A DNA stretch of 42,316 nucleotides from Chitinophagales bacterium (lineage in GTDB: Bacteria; Bacteroidota; Bacteroidia; Chitinophagales; Chitinophagaceae). Positions 16,049 through 24,154 of the stretch are shown piece by piece. Location of the stretch: the NCBI GenBank assembly GCA_015655015.1, contig JAATFV010000238.1, forward strand, positions 1 through 42,316, written 5' to 3'. Position 1 is the first letter of the stretch. The number at the start of each line of letters is the position of its first letter. Under the pieces are notes generated by a model. The model saw only the letters and a program-made list of their open reading frames with translations. It did not search any database and was not told the origin of the DNA. The position numbers and the translations under genes were made by a program.

Positions 16049-16566
16049 TTAAGGCTGCCGGTGTGTTTTTTGATGACTAGTACTTTTCCGTGAACCATTT
16101 ATTGCGGCATTTGACCAGGGAACCGGATAAATAGTTGTGCTTATCGAAGTGCGATCACAGTATTGCCCATCATATTCAAGAATTTTTAACAAAGAAAGCT
16201 CCAAATACATGATTGCCAACTGAAATACATCGAAAAGAAGCCGAATAGACAATGAGCTCAATTGTGCAATTTTGCCATCATCTTGATGAACCAGTGCATT
16301 CCGGACTGTCACAATTGCTGAAGGGCCATCTTTAAATTTAGTACATTTCGACAGGTACTTCAGATCGACCGGAACATTTGAGTCCAGGCCCAACGTGTCT
16401 ATCAGCTTTCGGACTTTCTCCTCCGCTGTCACTTTAGCTATCTTGTTTTTTCTCTTGCCTTTTACCTTTGAAAAGCCGAGCCAATTACAAACTAGTTCTA
16501 AGCCCGCCTGAACTTGGATAATTTTGCTGGCCCGAAAAACAGGATTTACGTTTGCTTCAACAAACC
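16049..16566 (-). pseudogene. N-terminally truncated HEPN-like protein
   Basis: About 172 codons of good protein end at 16049. WFVEANVNPVFRASKII followed by QAGLELVCNWLGF and TVRNALVHQDDG is the layout of a C-terminal HEPN-like domain, with RNALVH as the R-N-x3-H active motif of HEPN ribonucleases. Upstream of about 16566 the frame continues only as antisense of the ligD remnant (Arg/Cys-rich nonsense), so the original N-terminal domain is lost. Larger relatives with this C-terminus include the ApeA-type anti-phage proteins; the relation is by motif only. The piece may still be expressed from a fused start at 16729. Confidence 0.65.
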
Positions 16567-17075
16567 AGACACCCCCGTACCACCAGGGGCACCCCCTCCG
16601 GTAAAAAACTGGAATTTGCCGTCCAGAAACACGCCGTCTCCGTCTGCAGTATGACTTCTGCCTGGAACTGAAAGAAGTCCTGAAAAGCTGGGCCGCGCCA
16701 AAGGGACCTTCGGTGGATCTGGCGACCAACTACCTGGCCATACCTGTCGAAGACCATCCCTAAGACTGCAAGACTTTGAAGGCATTATCCCCAAGGGCCA
16801 ATATTTGGCGCACTGTCATCGTCTGGAACCGTGGAGCGTACGAACCCGCCGACCTAGCCAAGACAAATAAGATCAGGAACGCATCCTTCCCGTGACTTTT
16901 TCAAAGGCTCCCTGAAGTTCCGCCTCTACGGCCACAAACTCAAAGCACTTTCGCCTGGTCAAAACACCCGCCCGGAGGCGGCAATGCCTGGTTGCTGGTT
17001 AAGCAAAAGGACGAATATGCCACCACCGACGACATCAACCTGAACGACAAATTCATCATATCGTTAGTGAAATTC
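16566..17075 (+). pseudogene. Degraded ligD 3'-phosphoesterase domain
   Basis: In shifting frames the plus strand spells the LigD phosphoesterase domain in order: LEFAVQKHA, then YDFCLELKEVLKSWAAPKGPS, then LAIPVEDHP (stop), DFEGIIPKGQY, TVIVWNRGAYEP, FFKGSLKFRLYGHKL and WLLVKQKDEYATTDDI. At least four frameshifts and one in-frame stop separate these blocks. The intact domain trims 3' ends in bacterial non-homologous end joining, usually fused to ligase and polymerase domains. No ligase part follows. It directly abuts the truncated HEPN-like gene on the other strand. Confidence 0.8.
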
Positions 17076-17128
17076 GGGCACACAAATGGCTCACAACAAA
17101 TATTTTCTATTGAAAATCAGTAAGTTGC

Positions 17129-17146
17129 GATTCCTGTTCTGGGCAC
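17129..17146 (+). repeat. 18-bp tRNA-tail-like repeat, copy 1 (candidate att site)
   Basis: GATTCCTGTTCTGGGCAC, identical to 18705-18722. It reads like the 3' end of a tRNA gene: GATTC of the T loop, T-stem CCTGT, acceptor strand TCTGGGC and the discriminator A. The preceding TTGC is close to the expected TTC. No tRNA body is present upstream, so this is a fragment such as phage-type integrases leave behind. Confidence 0.6.
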
Positions 17147-17230
17147 TTGATATCAAAGAGTTGTAAAGGTTCACTTCGGTGGACCTTTTGCATTTTATAA
17201 AAGGCCCCAACAAAGTCCCAACAGAAGGGA

Positions 17231-17746
17231 TTATTTTATTTTCCTAAAAGTAAGGCTAATTCTTCCATTGTCCGTATCTGACTTTGGAATAGCATGCTGC
17301 CAGTTTGCCTGTACCTCTTGAGTCATGTAGAATACACATCCCGATGGCAATTCATAGGTCAGGAAGTTTTCAGGGCTTGTAATATTTCTAAATTTTAAGA
17401 TTCTTGTCTCACCTAGTGAAACAATTGCAATGCCGGTACCCGTTTCCAAAATGTCAGTCTGGTCCGAATGATAACCCATTTTTGATCTGCCATCGAGATA
17501 ATAATTAATCAGGCAATTATTAGGCATAAAGCCTATTGTAAAATTGAGTTTGTTATTTATTTCCTGTATCTCGGGTAAAAACTCTTGAAATGGATAATCC
17601 ATTTGAGAATAGTTGTACGCTTTCCCAAAACTAGCCGTCTTACTGGCACTCATTCGTTCGTCCCAATTTACTGAGGCTAGTAACAACTCAAAAAGTTCGT
17701 CAGGCTTGTCAATAAAATTCTCTATATACGTTATTCCAAGGATCAT
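17231..17746 (-). CDS. AlkB-like 2-oxoglutarate/Fe(II)-dependent dioxygenase
   Basis: A 171-residue protein from ATG 17746. The metal-binding triad is visible as His93-x-Asp95 (GYHSDQTD) and His151 (WQHAIPK), and the 2-oxoglutarate-binding arginines as Arg162 and Arg168 (RISLTFR, compared with R-x-N-x-T-x-R). NYYLDGRSKMGYHSD matches the family's core. AlkB-type enzymes remove alkyl groups from DNA or RNA bases; the substrate here is unknown, and the protein is shorter than E. coli AlkB. It starts 27 bases after the stop of the broken PIN toxin gene, in line with it, so it was probably the third gene of that operon. Confidence 0.88.
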   Translation of the reverse strand: MILGITYIENFIDKPDELFELLLASVNWDERMSASKTASFGKAYNYSQMDYPFQEFLPEIQEINNKLNFTIGFMPNNCLINYYLDGRSKMGYHSDQTDILETGTGIAIVSLGETRILKFRNITSPENFLTYELPSGCVFYMTQEVQANWQHAIPKSDTDNGRISLTFRKIK

Positions 17747-17773
17747 TGTTATATCTAGGTGGGAAGGATTGAA

Positions 17774-18188
17774 TCAGGATAACAGGTTTTGAAATGTCTC
17801 TAGTGTTATCACATTAACGGAAGGGAAGGAAATGGACTTAAGTACATTAAAGTGCTTGTCGTTGGTGACCAGGTAATGTACATTACCTGCAAATGCGCAA
17901 TCTGAAAATTTGTTATCGTCTTTGTCAGTATCAATCAGGTAAAGGTGATAATGAATATCTGCTTTTTTAACATTGGGTAAGAGGGCTAAAGCTCCGATTA
18001 TTAGTTCGGCGGTTTCTTTTGGAAAAAATGTCCGTTATTTTTTCTTCCTATTCCAGTAAAATATCATTGGTAACCCATAATTCATACTCGCCCTCATATA
18101 ATTTATCAAGAATAACGGAAAAAGCTGAACGTCTGGAAATGGAGCGAAGTATTGCATTGGTGTCCAGCACCACTTTTAATGTGGCCAT
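17774..18188 (-). pseudogene. PIN-domain toxin inactivated by a stop and a frameshift
   Basis: From ATG 18188 the frame reads LKVVLDTNAILRSISRRS and ELWVTNDILLE, a PIN-domain ribonuclease toxin with its first Asp (LDTN). Codon 47 is TAG (18048-18050) where relatives have Tyr (LLEYEEKI). Translation then makes sense to DIFS, after which one extra A in the run at 18017-18020 shifts the frame. The shifted frame continues convincingly (LIDTDKDDNKFSDCAFAG, LVTNDKHF) with the remaining acidic residues to TGA at 17774. Two independent lesions make a sequencing error unlikely. Confidence 0.85.
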
Positions 18189-18400
18189 TATTTCTTATCC
18201 AATAATTGCTGCAATTTTTCATCGGTATAGCCCTTTTCATCCCATTTAGCATCAGCTTTATCCCTGGCTTTTTCCAGCAGGAATTTAGCGATAACCTTTT
18301 TGAGCTCAAGCAGATGGTTTTCCGGTATTTCAGCGGAAAATAATTTGAGCAATTCAGCTTGCACATTGCTTAAAGGCGGATGAACAGAAAAATTCGACAT
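18188..18400 (-). CDS. Antitoxin of the PIN toxin module
   Basis: A 70-residue protein whose TAA overlaps the ATG of the PIN toxin by one base (TAATG), the usual antitoxin-toxin coupling. VHPPLSNVQAELLKLFSAEI and ELKKVIAKFLLEKARDKAD form two helices, followed by KWDEKGYTDEKLQQLLDK. I know this pattern from antitoxin genes paired with PIN-family toxins in Bacteroidota. It appears intact although its toxin is not. There is no obvious DNA-binding motif. Confidence 0.75.
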   Translation of the reverse strand: MSNFSVHPPLSNVQAELLKLFSAEIPENHLLELKKVIAKFLLEKARDKADAKWDEKGYTDEKLQQLLDKK

Positions 18401-18880
18401 AATCTAACATTTTGCTACACGAAATTACAAATAATACCGTACATCAGAAAACATATTATATTTAAACTATACATCTCTCAAAAACTCATAATTGTTTCTA
18501 AATTTATCGGTTCAAAAATTGCGCCCCTTTAACAGGAGTAGATAAAGACGCCTTCCTGATCTCTTGTAGAAGAATTATATTTGTTTCGACAGGTAGAAAC
18601 TGGTTGGAAAACGTGAATAATCGGCACACCTTCAGCAGGTTAAAAGCTTTTCGACACTTATTTGACACTTCAAGGCTATAACTAATTCATACCCAGAACA
18701 AAGGGATTCCTGTTCTGGGCACCAGCAAACAATTGGTCAGCATTCCGGCACACACACTTTCTAACGTTAAACAATAACTGATATAGACATTTCAATAACA
18801 CCCGGAGAGAATAGGAAGCCAAAGTTTTTCAGGATATCTTTATTAACTATGAGTTTTATAATGTAAAAAACCATCATTAA
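18401..18880. other. Intergenic stretch containing the second tRNA-tail repeat
   Basis: No gene is seen. TTTTCGACACTTATTTGACACTT (within 18646-18670) shows a doubled GACACTT, and CCCAGAACA...TGTTCTGGG (18692-18719) is an inverted repeat around the second 18-bp repeat. These fit an integrase attachment region with arm or core sites, though no integrase gene is present. Confidence 0.35.
18705..18722 (+). repeat. 18-bp tRNA-tail-like repeat, copy 2 (candidate att site)
   Basis: GATTCCTGTTCTGGGCAC again, followed here by CAG so that a CCA end is completed (18722-18724 region), which strengthens the tRNA reading. It is 1,576 bases from copy 1 in the same orientation. The segment between the copies holds the AlkB-like gene, the broken toxin and the antitoxin. 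Confidence 0.6.
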
Positions 18881-19029
18881 ATGGCGAGTCAATTTCGTTC
18901 ATCAACCGGCGGAGAGTTCTTTGAGGGTACGGTTAATTATCTTAAGGAAAACGAGCCTATAAAGATGTTATTGGAAACATAGGCATCGGAAATGTCGAGC
19001 TGGACGATGAGTTCATAGAACCCGACTAA
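18881..19029 (+). pseudogene. Frameshifted remnant of a small or truncated gene
   Basis: ATG 18881 opens SSTGGEFFEGTVNYLKENE and stops at codon 35. After a one-base shift the sense resumes as YKDVIGNIGIGNVELDDEF to TAA 19027-19029. The two halves join smoothly, so a single-base deletion is likely. The family is unknown; the style recalls tails of polymorphic toxins, which is a guess. It lies 67 bases before a lipoprotein gene. Confidence 0.4.
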
Positions 19030-19095
19030 ACAAGACGTACGGAAATTGTGCGCCTTTTTTATGGAATCCGTAAAAAATAGTAACTTAACACGACC

Positions 19096-19569
19096 ATGAA
19101 ACGATGTTTCCCCTACGTGATAGGCCTCTTTCTCGTGCAGTCCTGCTGTGCCTACCACACTGTAACATTAAAGAACAACTCCGGGGACGACAGGCCTGTC
19201 ACGCTGCGTGGCCACAGATACTACAACTATTTGCCAAAAGACTATCTATGGCTGACCGATCTGTCCAGCAGAAGGCACAAGAGTAAAACGGGCCAAAAAC
19301 TTCCATTCGTCACCGTCGATTCGGCGGCGGGCACGTATTCGTTCATCCTTCCCAGAAACACAAAACTGATCATACAACACGGCATCGGCTTTCCTGACTT
19401 TGAGCAACAGATAATCGTCGATAACAGCGACACGATCCGGCTGAGAAATGATTCACGGGCAAAGCTAAAGTACCGGCGAATCGACTATTCTTTCGCCGTG
19501 ACGGTCGACATCCGCGGACACCGTTTGGGTGCCGAGCCCGCAGCGACGGCCATTCACTCTTTAAATTAG
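19096..19569 (+). CDS. Small putative lipoprotein of unknown function
   Basis: A 157-residue protein from ATG 19096. KRCFPYVIGLFLVQSC is a short signal peptide with a cysteine that could be lipidated (VQSC-C), in the style of Bacteroidota lipoproteins. The mature part is basic and beta-rich (HTVTLKNNSGDDRPVTLRGH, FEQQIIVDNSDTIRL). No family recognised. Its G+C content is higher than the genes that follow at 19800-22010. Confidence 0.55.
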   Translation: MKRCFPYVIGLFLVQSCCAYHTVTLKNNSGDDRPVTLRGHRYYNYLPKDYLWLTDLSSRRHKSKTGQKLPFVTVDSAAGTYSFILPRNTKLIIQHGIGFPDFEQQIIVDNSDTIRLRNDSRAKLKYRRIDYSFAVTVDIRGHRLGAEPAATAIHSLN

Positions 19570-19633
19570 GCAGCGGGCGCCGCCACCAATGCCAGGCCAA
19601 AACCATTATTGAATCTTAGAGCGACGTCCTAGA

Positions 19634-19792
19634 ATGACAAACAGCTTACTTTACAGCATACAAAATGTAATAACCCTAAGCCCGGCAGAGAAAGGGATCG
19701 TAACATCTTTATGGAAAGAAAAGACTTACAAAAAAGGGGATTTCTTTTTAGCAGAAGGACAAATTTGCAGTCAGGTTGGGTTTCTTGCGTAG
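19634..19792 (+). pseudogene. N-terminal fragment of a Crp/Fnr-family regulator
   Basis: Fifty-two codons read LSPAEKGIVTSLWKEKTYKK and GDFFLAEGQICSQVGFL, the first part of the cyclic-nucleotide-binding-like domain of Bacteroidota Crp/Fnr regulators, then a TAG where the family continues for about 140 more residues. The DNA-binding domain is absent; the sequence moves straight into the DUF4267-like gene seven bases later. A deletion between the two genes is likely. Confidence 0.65.
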
Positions 19793-19798
19793 GGAAAT

Positions 19799-20173
19799 AT
19801 GACGCAAAAAAATTCTACTGCCATCGCATTCCTAACAGGATTGGGAATGATTTTCATCGGAATCCGTTTTATCCTGTCACCTGAAATTGCCGAAGCCGGT
19901 TATGGGATACACTTTAATGAACAGGGTGATTATTCATTTCACTTTATAAAAGGTATCCGGGATATATTTTCCGGACTACTATTGTGCGTTTTTGTGTTGA
20001 TAAAGGAAAGGCGGACTTTTGGAATAACATTAATATCCGATCCTGTAATTGAATTAATGATTGAACTTTTCAACAAAACAAATTTGAACTTTTCAACAAA
20101 GCAACAATTTAAAATGGTTCAGACATTTGCATTACAAAAAGTCATAAAATGTCTAACTCAGAAACAGTATTAA
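19799..20173 (+). CDS. DUF4267-like membrane protein with altered C-terminus
   Basis: Residues 1-80 match the DUF4267 layout: GLGMIFIGIRFILSPEIAEA, then SFHFIKGIRDIFSGLLLCVF. Family members continue with two more membrane helices, but here after FGITLIS the sequence turns polar (ELFNKTNLNFSTKQQF) and ends 25 bases inside the next gene. I take this as a deletion junction that joined the gene to the upstream region of the SDR gene. With the Crp/Fnr stump before it, this is a second truncated gene in a row. Confidence 0.6.
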   Translation: MTQKNSTAIAFLTGLGMIFIGIRFILSPEIAEAGYGIHFNEQGDYSFHFIKGIRDIFSGLLLCVFVLIKERRTFGITLISDPVIELMIELFNKTNLNFSTKQQFKMVQTFALQKVIKCLTQKQY

Positions 20174-21186
20174 TAACAGGTGGTAATGGCTTTGTTGGCA
20201 TGCAAATCACCTTACAATTGTTGCAAAAGGGTTACAAGGTAAAAACAACACTTCGTTCCTTAAGAAGTAAGGACAAAGTAATTGAAACTCTAAAAGCAAA
20301 CGGCATTACTACATTGGAAAATCTTTCCTTTGTTGAAGTGGAACTAACAAATGACAAAAATTGGGCAGAAGCAATGCAAGGTTGTAAATATGTGCTTAGT
20401 GTAGCCTCACCCGTATTTTTTGAAATACCAAAGGACGAAAATGAGGCCATTCGTCCTGCTGTAGAAGGGATTCAACGCATTTTGAAATTTGCGAAACAAG
20501 CGGGTGTAAAACGGGTAGTCATGACTTCCAATTTTGGTGCGGTGGGTTTCAGCCAGACGGACAAATCAAGAGAAACAACGGAGGAAGATTGGACAGACAT
20601 CAATCTCAAAGGGTTATCCATCTATGAAAAGTCAAAAACCTTAGCGGAAAAGGCTGCCTGGGATTTTATCAAAAAAGAAAGCGGCAACCTGGAATTTGTC
20701 ACTATTAATGCTGTAGCCATTTTTGGTCCGTCATTAGATGCACACATCTCAGGCAGTTTTCACCTGCTGACAAACTTGTTGAACGGCTCAATGAAGTTAG
20801 TGCCTAATATTCCGCTTAATGTGGTGGATGTAAGGGACGTAGCCGATTTGCATATCAGAGCTATGACAATTCCCGAGGCAAAAGGGCAACGTTTCATAGC
20901 CACAGCAGATGGACAAATTACCTTGCCTGAAATTGCTGCGCTATTGAAAAGCGAAATGCCTGAAGTATCCGGAAAGGTGTCAACCAGGAAATTGCCTGAT
21001 TTTGTTGTCAAAATAGCCTCATTTTTTAATGCACAGGCAAAACAAGGTGAAATGTTCTTAAATATGAACCGAAAGGTAAGCAATGCGAAAGCAAAAAAGG
21101 TTTTAGGCTGGAAGCCCATTGCCACGCAGGAACAAACGGTTTTGGCAGCAGTAGAAAGTATGGTTAGATACGGACTTATAAAATGA
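20149..21186 (+). CDS. Extended SDR, dihydroflavonol-4-reductase-like aldehyde reductase
   Basis: A 345-residue NAD(P)-dependent reductase. TGGNGFVG (Gly11-x2-Gly14-x2-Gly17) is the nucleotide-binding turn and YEKSK (Tyr159, Lys163) the catalytic pair; VVMTSNFGAVG and INAVAIFGPSL match the extended SDR group that acts on aldehydes or ketones. Length is normal. The stop overlaps the start of the AraC-type regulator by four bases (ATGA), so they form one operon. The pair is clearly more A+T-rich than the genes beyond 22,100, suggesting transfer from another Bacteroidota lineage. Confidence 0.88.
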   Translation: MSNSETVLITGGNGFVGMQITLQLLQKGYKVKTTLRSLRSKDKVIETLKANGITTLENLSFVEVELTNDKNWAEAMQGCKYVLSVASPVFFEIPKDENEAIRPAVEGIQRILKFAKQAGVKRVVMTSNFGAVGFSQTDKSRETTEEDWTDINLKGLSIYEKSKTLAEKAAWDFIKKESGNLEFVTINAVAIFGPSLDAHISGSFHLLTNLLNGSMKLVPNIPLNVVDVRDVADLHIRAMTIPEAKGQRFIATADGQITLPEIAALLKSEMPEVSGKVSTRKLPDFVVKIASFFNAQAKQGEMFLNMNRKVSNAKAKKVLGWKPIATQEQTVLAAVESMVRYGLIK

Positions 21187-22004
21187 AAGAAATAGTAAAG
21201 GATACACAATCAGAAATCTTAAAGGAGCAGTTCATCCCCGACAACGTTTTTTTATATGTTGTCAGGGGAAGCATCCTTTTTTTTGACGGGCATAAGAATT
21301 ATACACTCAAAGCGGGTGAATGTGGCATTGCCCGAAAAAACAATTTGGCCAAATTTGTTGTAGCTGACAGCAAAGATGGCTTTGAGCCTGTGCTGTTTTG
21401 CTTTGATGAGCCATTTCTGCAACAGTTTCAAAAAAAACATAAGATCAAGCCAGCTGCATTTAAAATAAAAGATGCTTTGATCAAAGTAAGCAACACAGAG
21501 ATAATAGAAGACTTTATCCGCTCCTTGAAGCCCTACTATAAAGGTGTGATGCAGTTGGACGAGGCATTCGAGGATTTGAAATACGAAGAGCTTTTAATCA
21601 TTCTGCTCAAGAATCAACCCGAACTGGCAGGAATATTTTTCAACTTTGGCATACCGGATAAAATAGATCTGGAAGAGTTTATGAACCGCAATTACAAATT
21701 CAATGTAAGCCTTCAACGATTTGCATTCCTCACTGGCAGAAGTCTATCATCATTCAAACGGGATTTTAAAAAAACATACAACACCACACCAAGTCAATGG
21801 TTAGTAAAAAAAAGATTAGAAGAGGCCCACTTTTTAATCAATAAGAAAAACGAAAAACCATCCAACATTTATTTGGATTTAGGCTTTGAAGATCTATCTC
21901 ACTTTTCATTTGCATTCAAAAAGCTATTCGGTTATGCGCCTACTCAGGTAGCAGGGGAACAGGGACCAAATGCGAAAAAATTAATCAACGGAAAAAAGCG
22001 GTAG
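21183..22004 (+). CDS. AraC-family transcriptional regulator
   Basis: A 273-residue protein. The N-terminal about 130 residues form a cupin-like sensor (FLYVVRGSILFFDGHKNYTL, AGECGIARK), and the C-terminal 100 residues the double HTH: VSLQRFAFLTGRSLSSFKRD is the first, IYLDLGFEDLSHFSFAFKKL the second, followed by FGYAPTQ. Length is typical. Coupled by ATGA overlap to the SDR reductase, it probably controls that gene or senses its substrate. The 160 bases after it hold only fragments. Confidence 0.9.
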   Translation: MKEIVKDTQSEILKEQFIPDNVFLYVVRGSILFFDGHKNYTLKAGECGIARKNNLAKFVVADSKDGFEPVLFCFDEPFLQQFQKKHKIKPAAFKIKDALIKVSNTEIIEDFIRSLKPYYKGVMQLDEAFEDLKYEELLIILLKNQPELAGIFFNFGIPDKIDLEEFMNRNYKFNVSLQRFAFLTGRSLSSFKRDFKKTYNTTPSQWLVKKRLEEAHFLINKKNEKPSNIYLDLGFEDLSHFSFAFKKLFGYAPTQVAGEQGPNAKKLINGKKR

Positions 22005-22165
22005 CCTGTTTGGATTGTTGTTCGATTGAGGAGATAAAAAGGAATAAACCTTTAATATGAAAAATTTCGTTCGTTGAAAATCAATCACAAAAATGGCTCA
22101 AAGAAAATAATCAAATCCAACGAAGTTGGGAGGACCTTTTATTGGGTATCGGTATGAGTTCGATC

Positions 22166-24154
22166 TTAACGGATCAGTAGAACCGTTCCTTTTTTCATAA
22201 TCGACTTTTTGATAATTGGATTATAGTAGTCGATCATCCAAACATATGTACCTGGTGGCTGTAGTTTGCCGTCTACCCGTCCATCCCACCCGGAACCACC
22301 ATTGGTTGTGGCAAATACCAGCTGTCCCCGTCGGTTGTAGATCGAAAATTTTACACTGCTCAATGGTATTGACGGCGGGATCCTGAACAGATCATTTCTG
22401 CCATCTCCATTCGGAGTGAAACCATCCGGCATCGAAAGATCATAAAATACATGTACGGTTTCCTTTGCTGAAGCGGCGCATCCGGCGGAATTAGTCACCT
22501 GCAGATCATAACTTATACTTTCAGCCGGCGAAGCCACGGGATCAGACGCCTCCGAGTTATCCAGTCCTGTTGCCGGACTCCATTGATAAGAGAGTATCTG
22601 CCCCGTAGTGGAAGGGGACAGCCGGATACTGCTGCCCGCTGATATAATTGTATCGGGAGTCAGAATTACTTCAGGATTCTGATATACCACCATCGTGACA
22701 ATATTAGAGGAAGTCACAGGAGAAGAACATGACAAATTCCCGGTCATAACAGCACTGATCACATCTCCATTATTCAATTTTGCGGAGGCATATACGGACG
22801 TATCGGCCCCGACGGGCTGGCCGTTAGTCATCCACTGATAAAAAGGCCGGCTGCCTCCATTAACGGGAATAGCAGTAAAAGTCACGAGGCTGTCGCTGCA
22901 GATAGAAATGGCTGAGGGAATGATATTCAGGGAGGAAACAACATTCGGGGTCACGCTAATGGTAACGGTATTCAATACGGTGATGGGCCCCACCGGACAC
23001 ATTGAATTGCTGGTCATCATACAACTTACCTGGTCGCCATCGGTTAGGGTATTGCTGTTGAATACCGGTTCTGATGTTCCTACCGGTAAATTGTTTAACA
23101 TCCATTGATAAAGAGGGGCAGATCCCCCGTCAACTGGTACGGCTGTAAAAATCACCGGCGAACCGGCGCAAATATGAAGAGAATCCGTTGTTATGGTAAT
23201 AGCCGGGTTACTTACATTCAGGACAACTACCGAATCCGGGGCAGAAGCTACCTGGCAGGAGGAGTTACCTAAATTTCCAGTTGCCGCCGCCGTCAGCCGG
23301 TATAAATAACTTCCTGTCGTCGTCGGGGACGCCGTATAGTCAGGATTAACGGCGCCAGGAATATTTGTCCATATATTCCCATTGTCCAAACTTTCCTGCC
23401 ATTGATAATCAGTTGAACTATAGCAGCTTTCAACGGTAGCCAAAAATTGCAGATTATTGCCCGGGCCGGAGCACATCGTCACAGTATCACTGATATGTCC
23501 GTTAATGGACACATTCACAGAGGGGCCTACTGTACGAAAAGTAATATCGTCCACGCCCAGATCATTGCCATATCCTCCAGGCGCGTTGTTGGTCATCCGC
23601 AGCACCACCGAAGACACTCCCGGAGGAGTGGTAAAATAAAATGCATATTGATTCCATACCGGGGAGGTGAGGATCGGTATATCGCCGGTCGACAAACTCT
23701 GCAATACGGTGCCATCCGTTTTTTCAATACTGAAGGTAACATTAGGCTGGATCTGCACTCCCACGCCTGCAACGTTCAGGATCCAGGCGGCAAACTGGTA
23801 GCTGGTCGATCCGCATAAACCGCTTACTTTTTGTACATAAAAATCGGCGGGATCATAATCGGCGCCAATCAGCATGAAATAACCATTCGGATCACCGGTA
23901 TGATCTCCATTTACGCTTAACCATGCGGGGATGTAACAATTACTGGTGGTATTGACAATTTCATAACCATCATCGAAGACACATTGATTAGCGTAGTATT
24001 GCAGGTTTGTGATGCCGGTCGCCAGCGGTGGACCAAAATTGGGGCCCGCGCCAAATGATATATTAACAATAGGATCTCCAAGACCGCTGGTGCAAGTCTG
24101 TGCATGAACAATAGTACTTAACAGAACAAATAAGGAAATAAAGGCTTTTTTCAT
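22166..24154 (-). CDS. T9SS type B secreted protein with Ig/PKD-like repeats
   Basis: A 662-residue exported protein. Signal peptide KKAFISLFVLLSTIVHAQ. Residues about 30-210 look like a jelly-roll binding domain (CGSTSYQFAAWILNV, VVLRMTNNAPGGYG, DLGVDDITF). Then come several Ig/PKD-like units, two of them close copies (ICAGSPVIFTAVPVDGGSAP and ICSDSLVTFTAIPVNGGSRP). The last about 90 residues are the gliding-motility-type CTD (DGFTPNGDGRNDLFRI, then VFATTNGGSGWDGRVDG and GTYVWMIDYY), which targets proteins through the type IX system to the surface. A surface adhesin or carbohydrate-binding role is inference. Confidence 0.9.
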   Translation of the reverse strand: MKKAFISLFVLLSTIVHAQTCTSGLGDPIVNISFGAGPNFGPPLATGITNLQYYANQCVFDDGYEIVNTTSNCYIPAWLSVNGDHTGDPNGYFMLIGADYDPADFYVQKVSGLCGSTSYQFAAWILNVAGVGVQIQPNVTFSIEKTDGTVLQSLSTGDIPILTSPVWNQYAFYFTTPPGVSSVVLRMTNNAPGGYGNDLGVDDITFRTVGPSVNVSINGHISDTVTMCSGPGNNLQFLATVESCYSSTDYQWQESLDNGNIWTNIPGAVNPDYTASPTTTGSYLYRLTAAATGNLGNSSCQVASAPDSVVVLNVSNPAITITTDSLHICAGSPVIFTAVPVDGGSAPLYQWMLNNLPVGTSEPVFNSNTLTDGDQVSCMMTSNSMCPVGPITVLNTVTISVTPNVVSSLNIIPSAISICSDSLVTFTAIPVNGGSRPFYQWMTNGQPVGADTSVYASAKLNNGDVISAVMTGNLSCSSPVTSSNIVTMVVYQNPEVILTPDTIISAGSSIRLSPSTTGQILSYQWSPATGLDNSEASDPVASPAESISYDLQVTNSAGCAASAKETVHVFYDLSMPDGFTPNGDGRNDLFRIPPSIPLSSVKFSIYNRRGQLVFATTNGGSGWDGRVDGKLQPPGTYVWMIDYYNPIIKKSIMKKGTVLLIR

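Noticed and set aside
17100..17150. A tRNA gene at the 18-bp repeat
   Set aside because: Only the last 18 bases resemble a tRNA; no D arm, anticodon arm or 5' acceptor strand is present at either copy.
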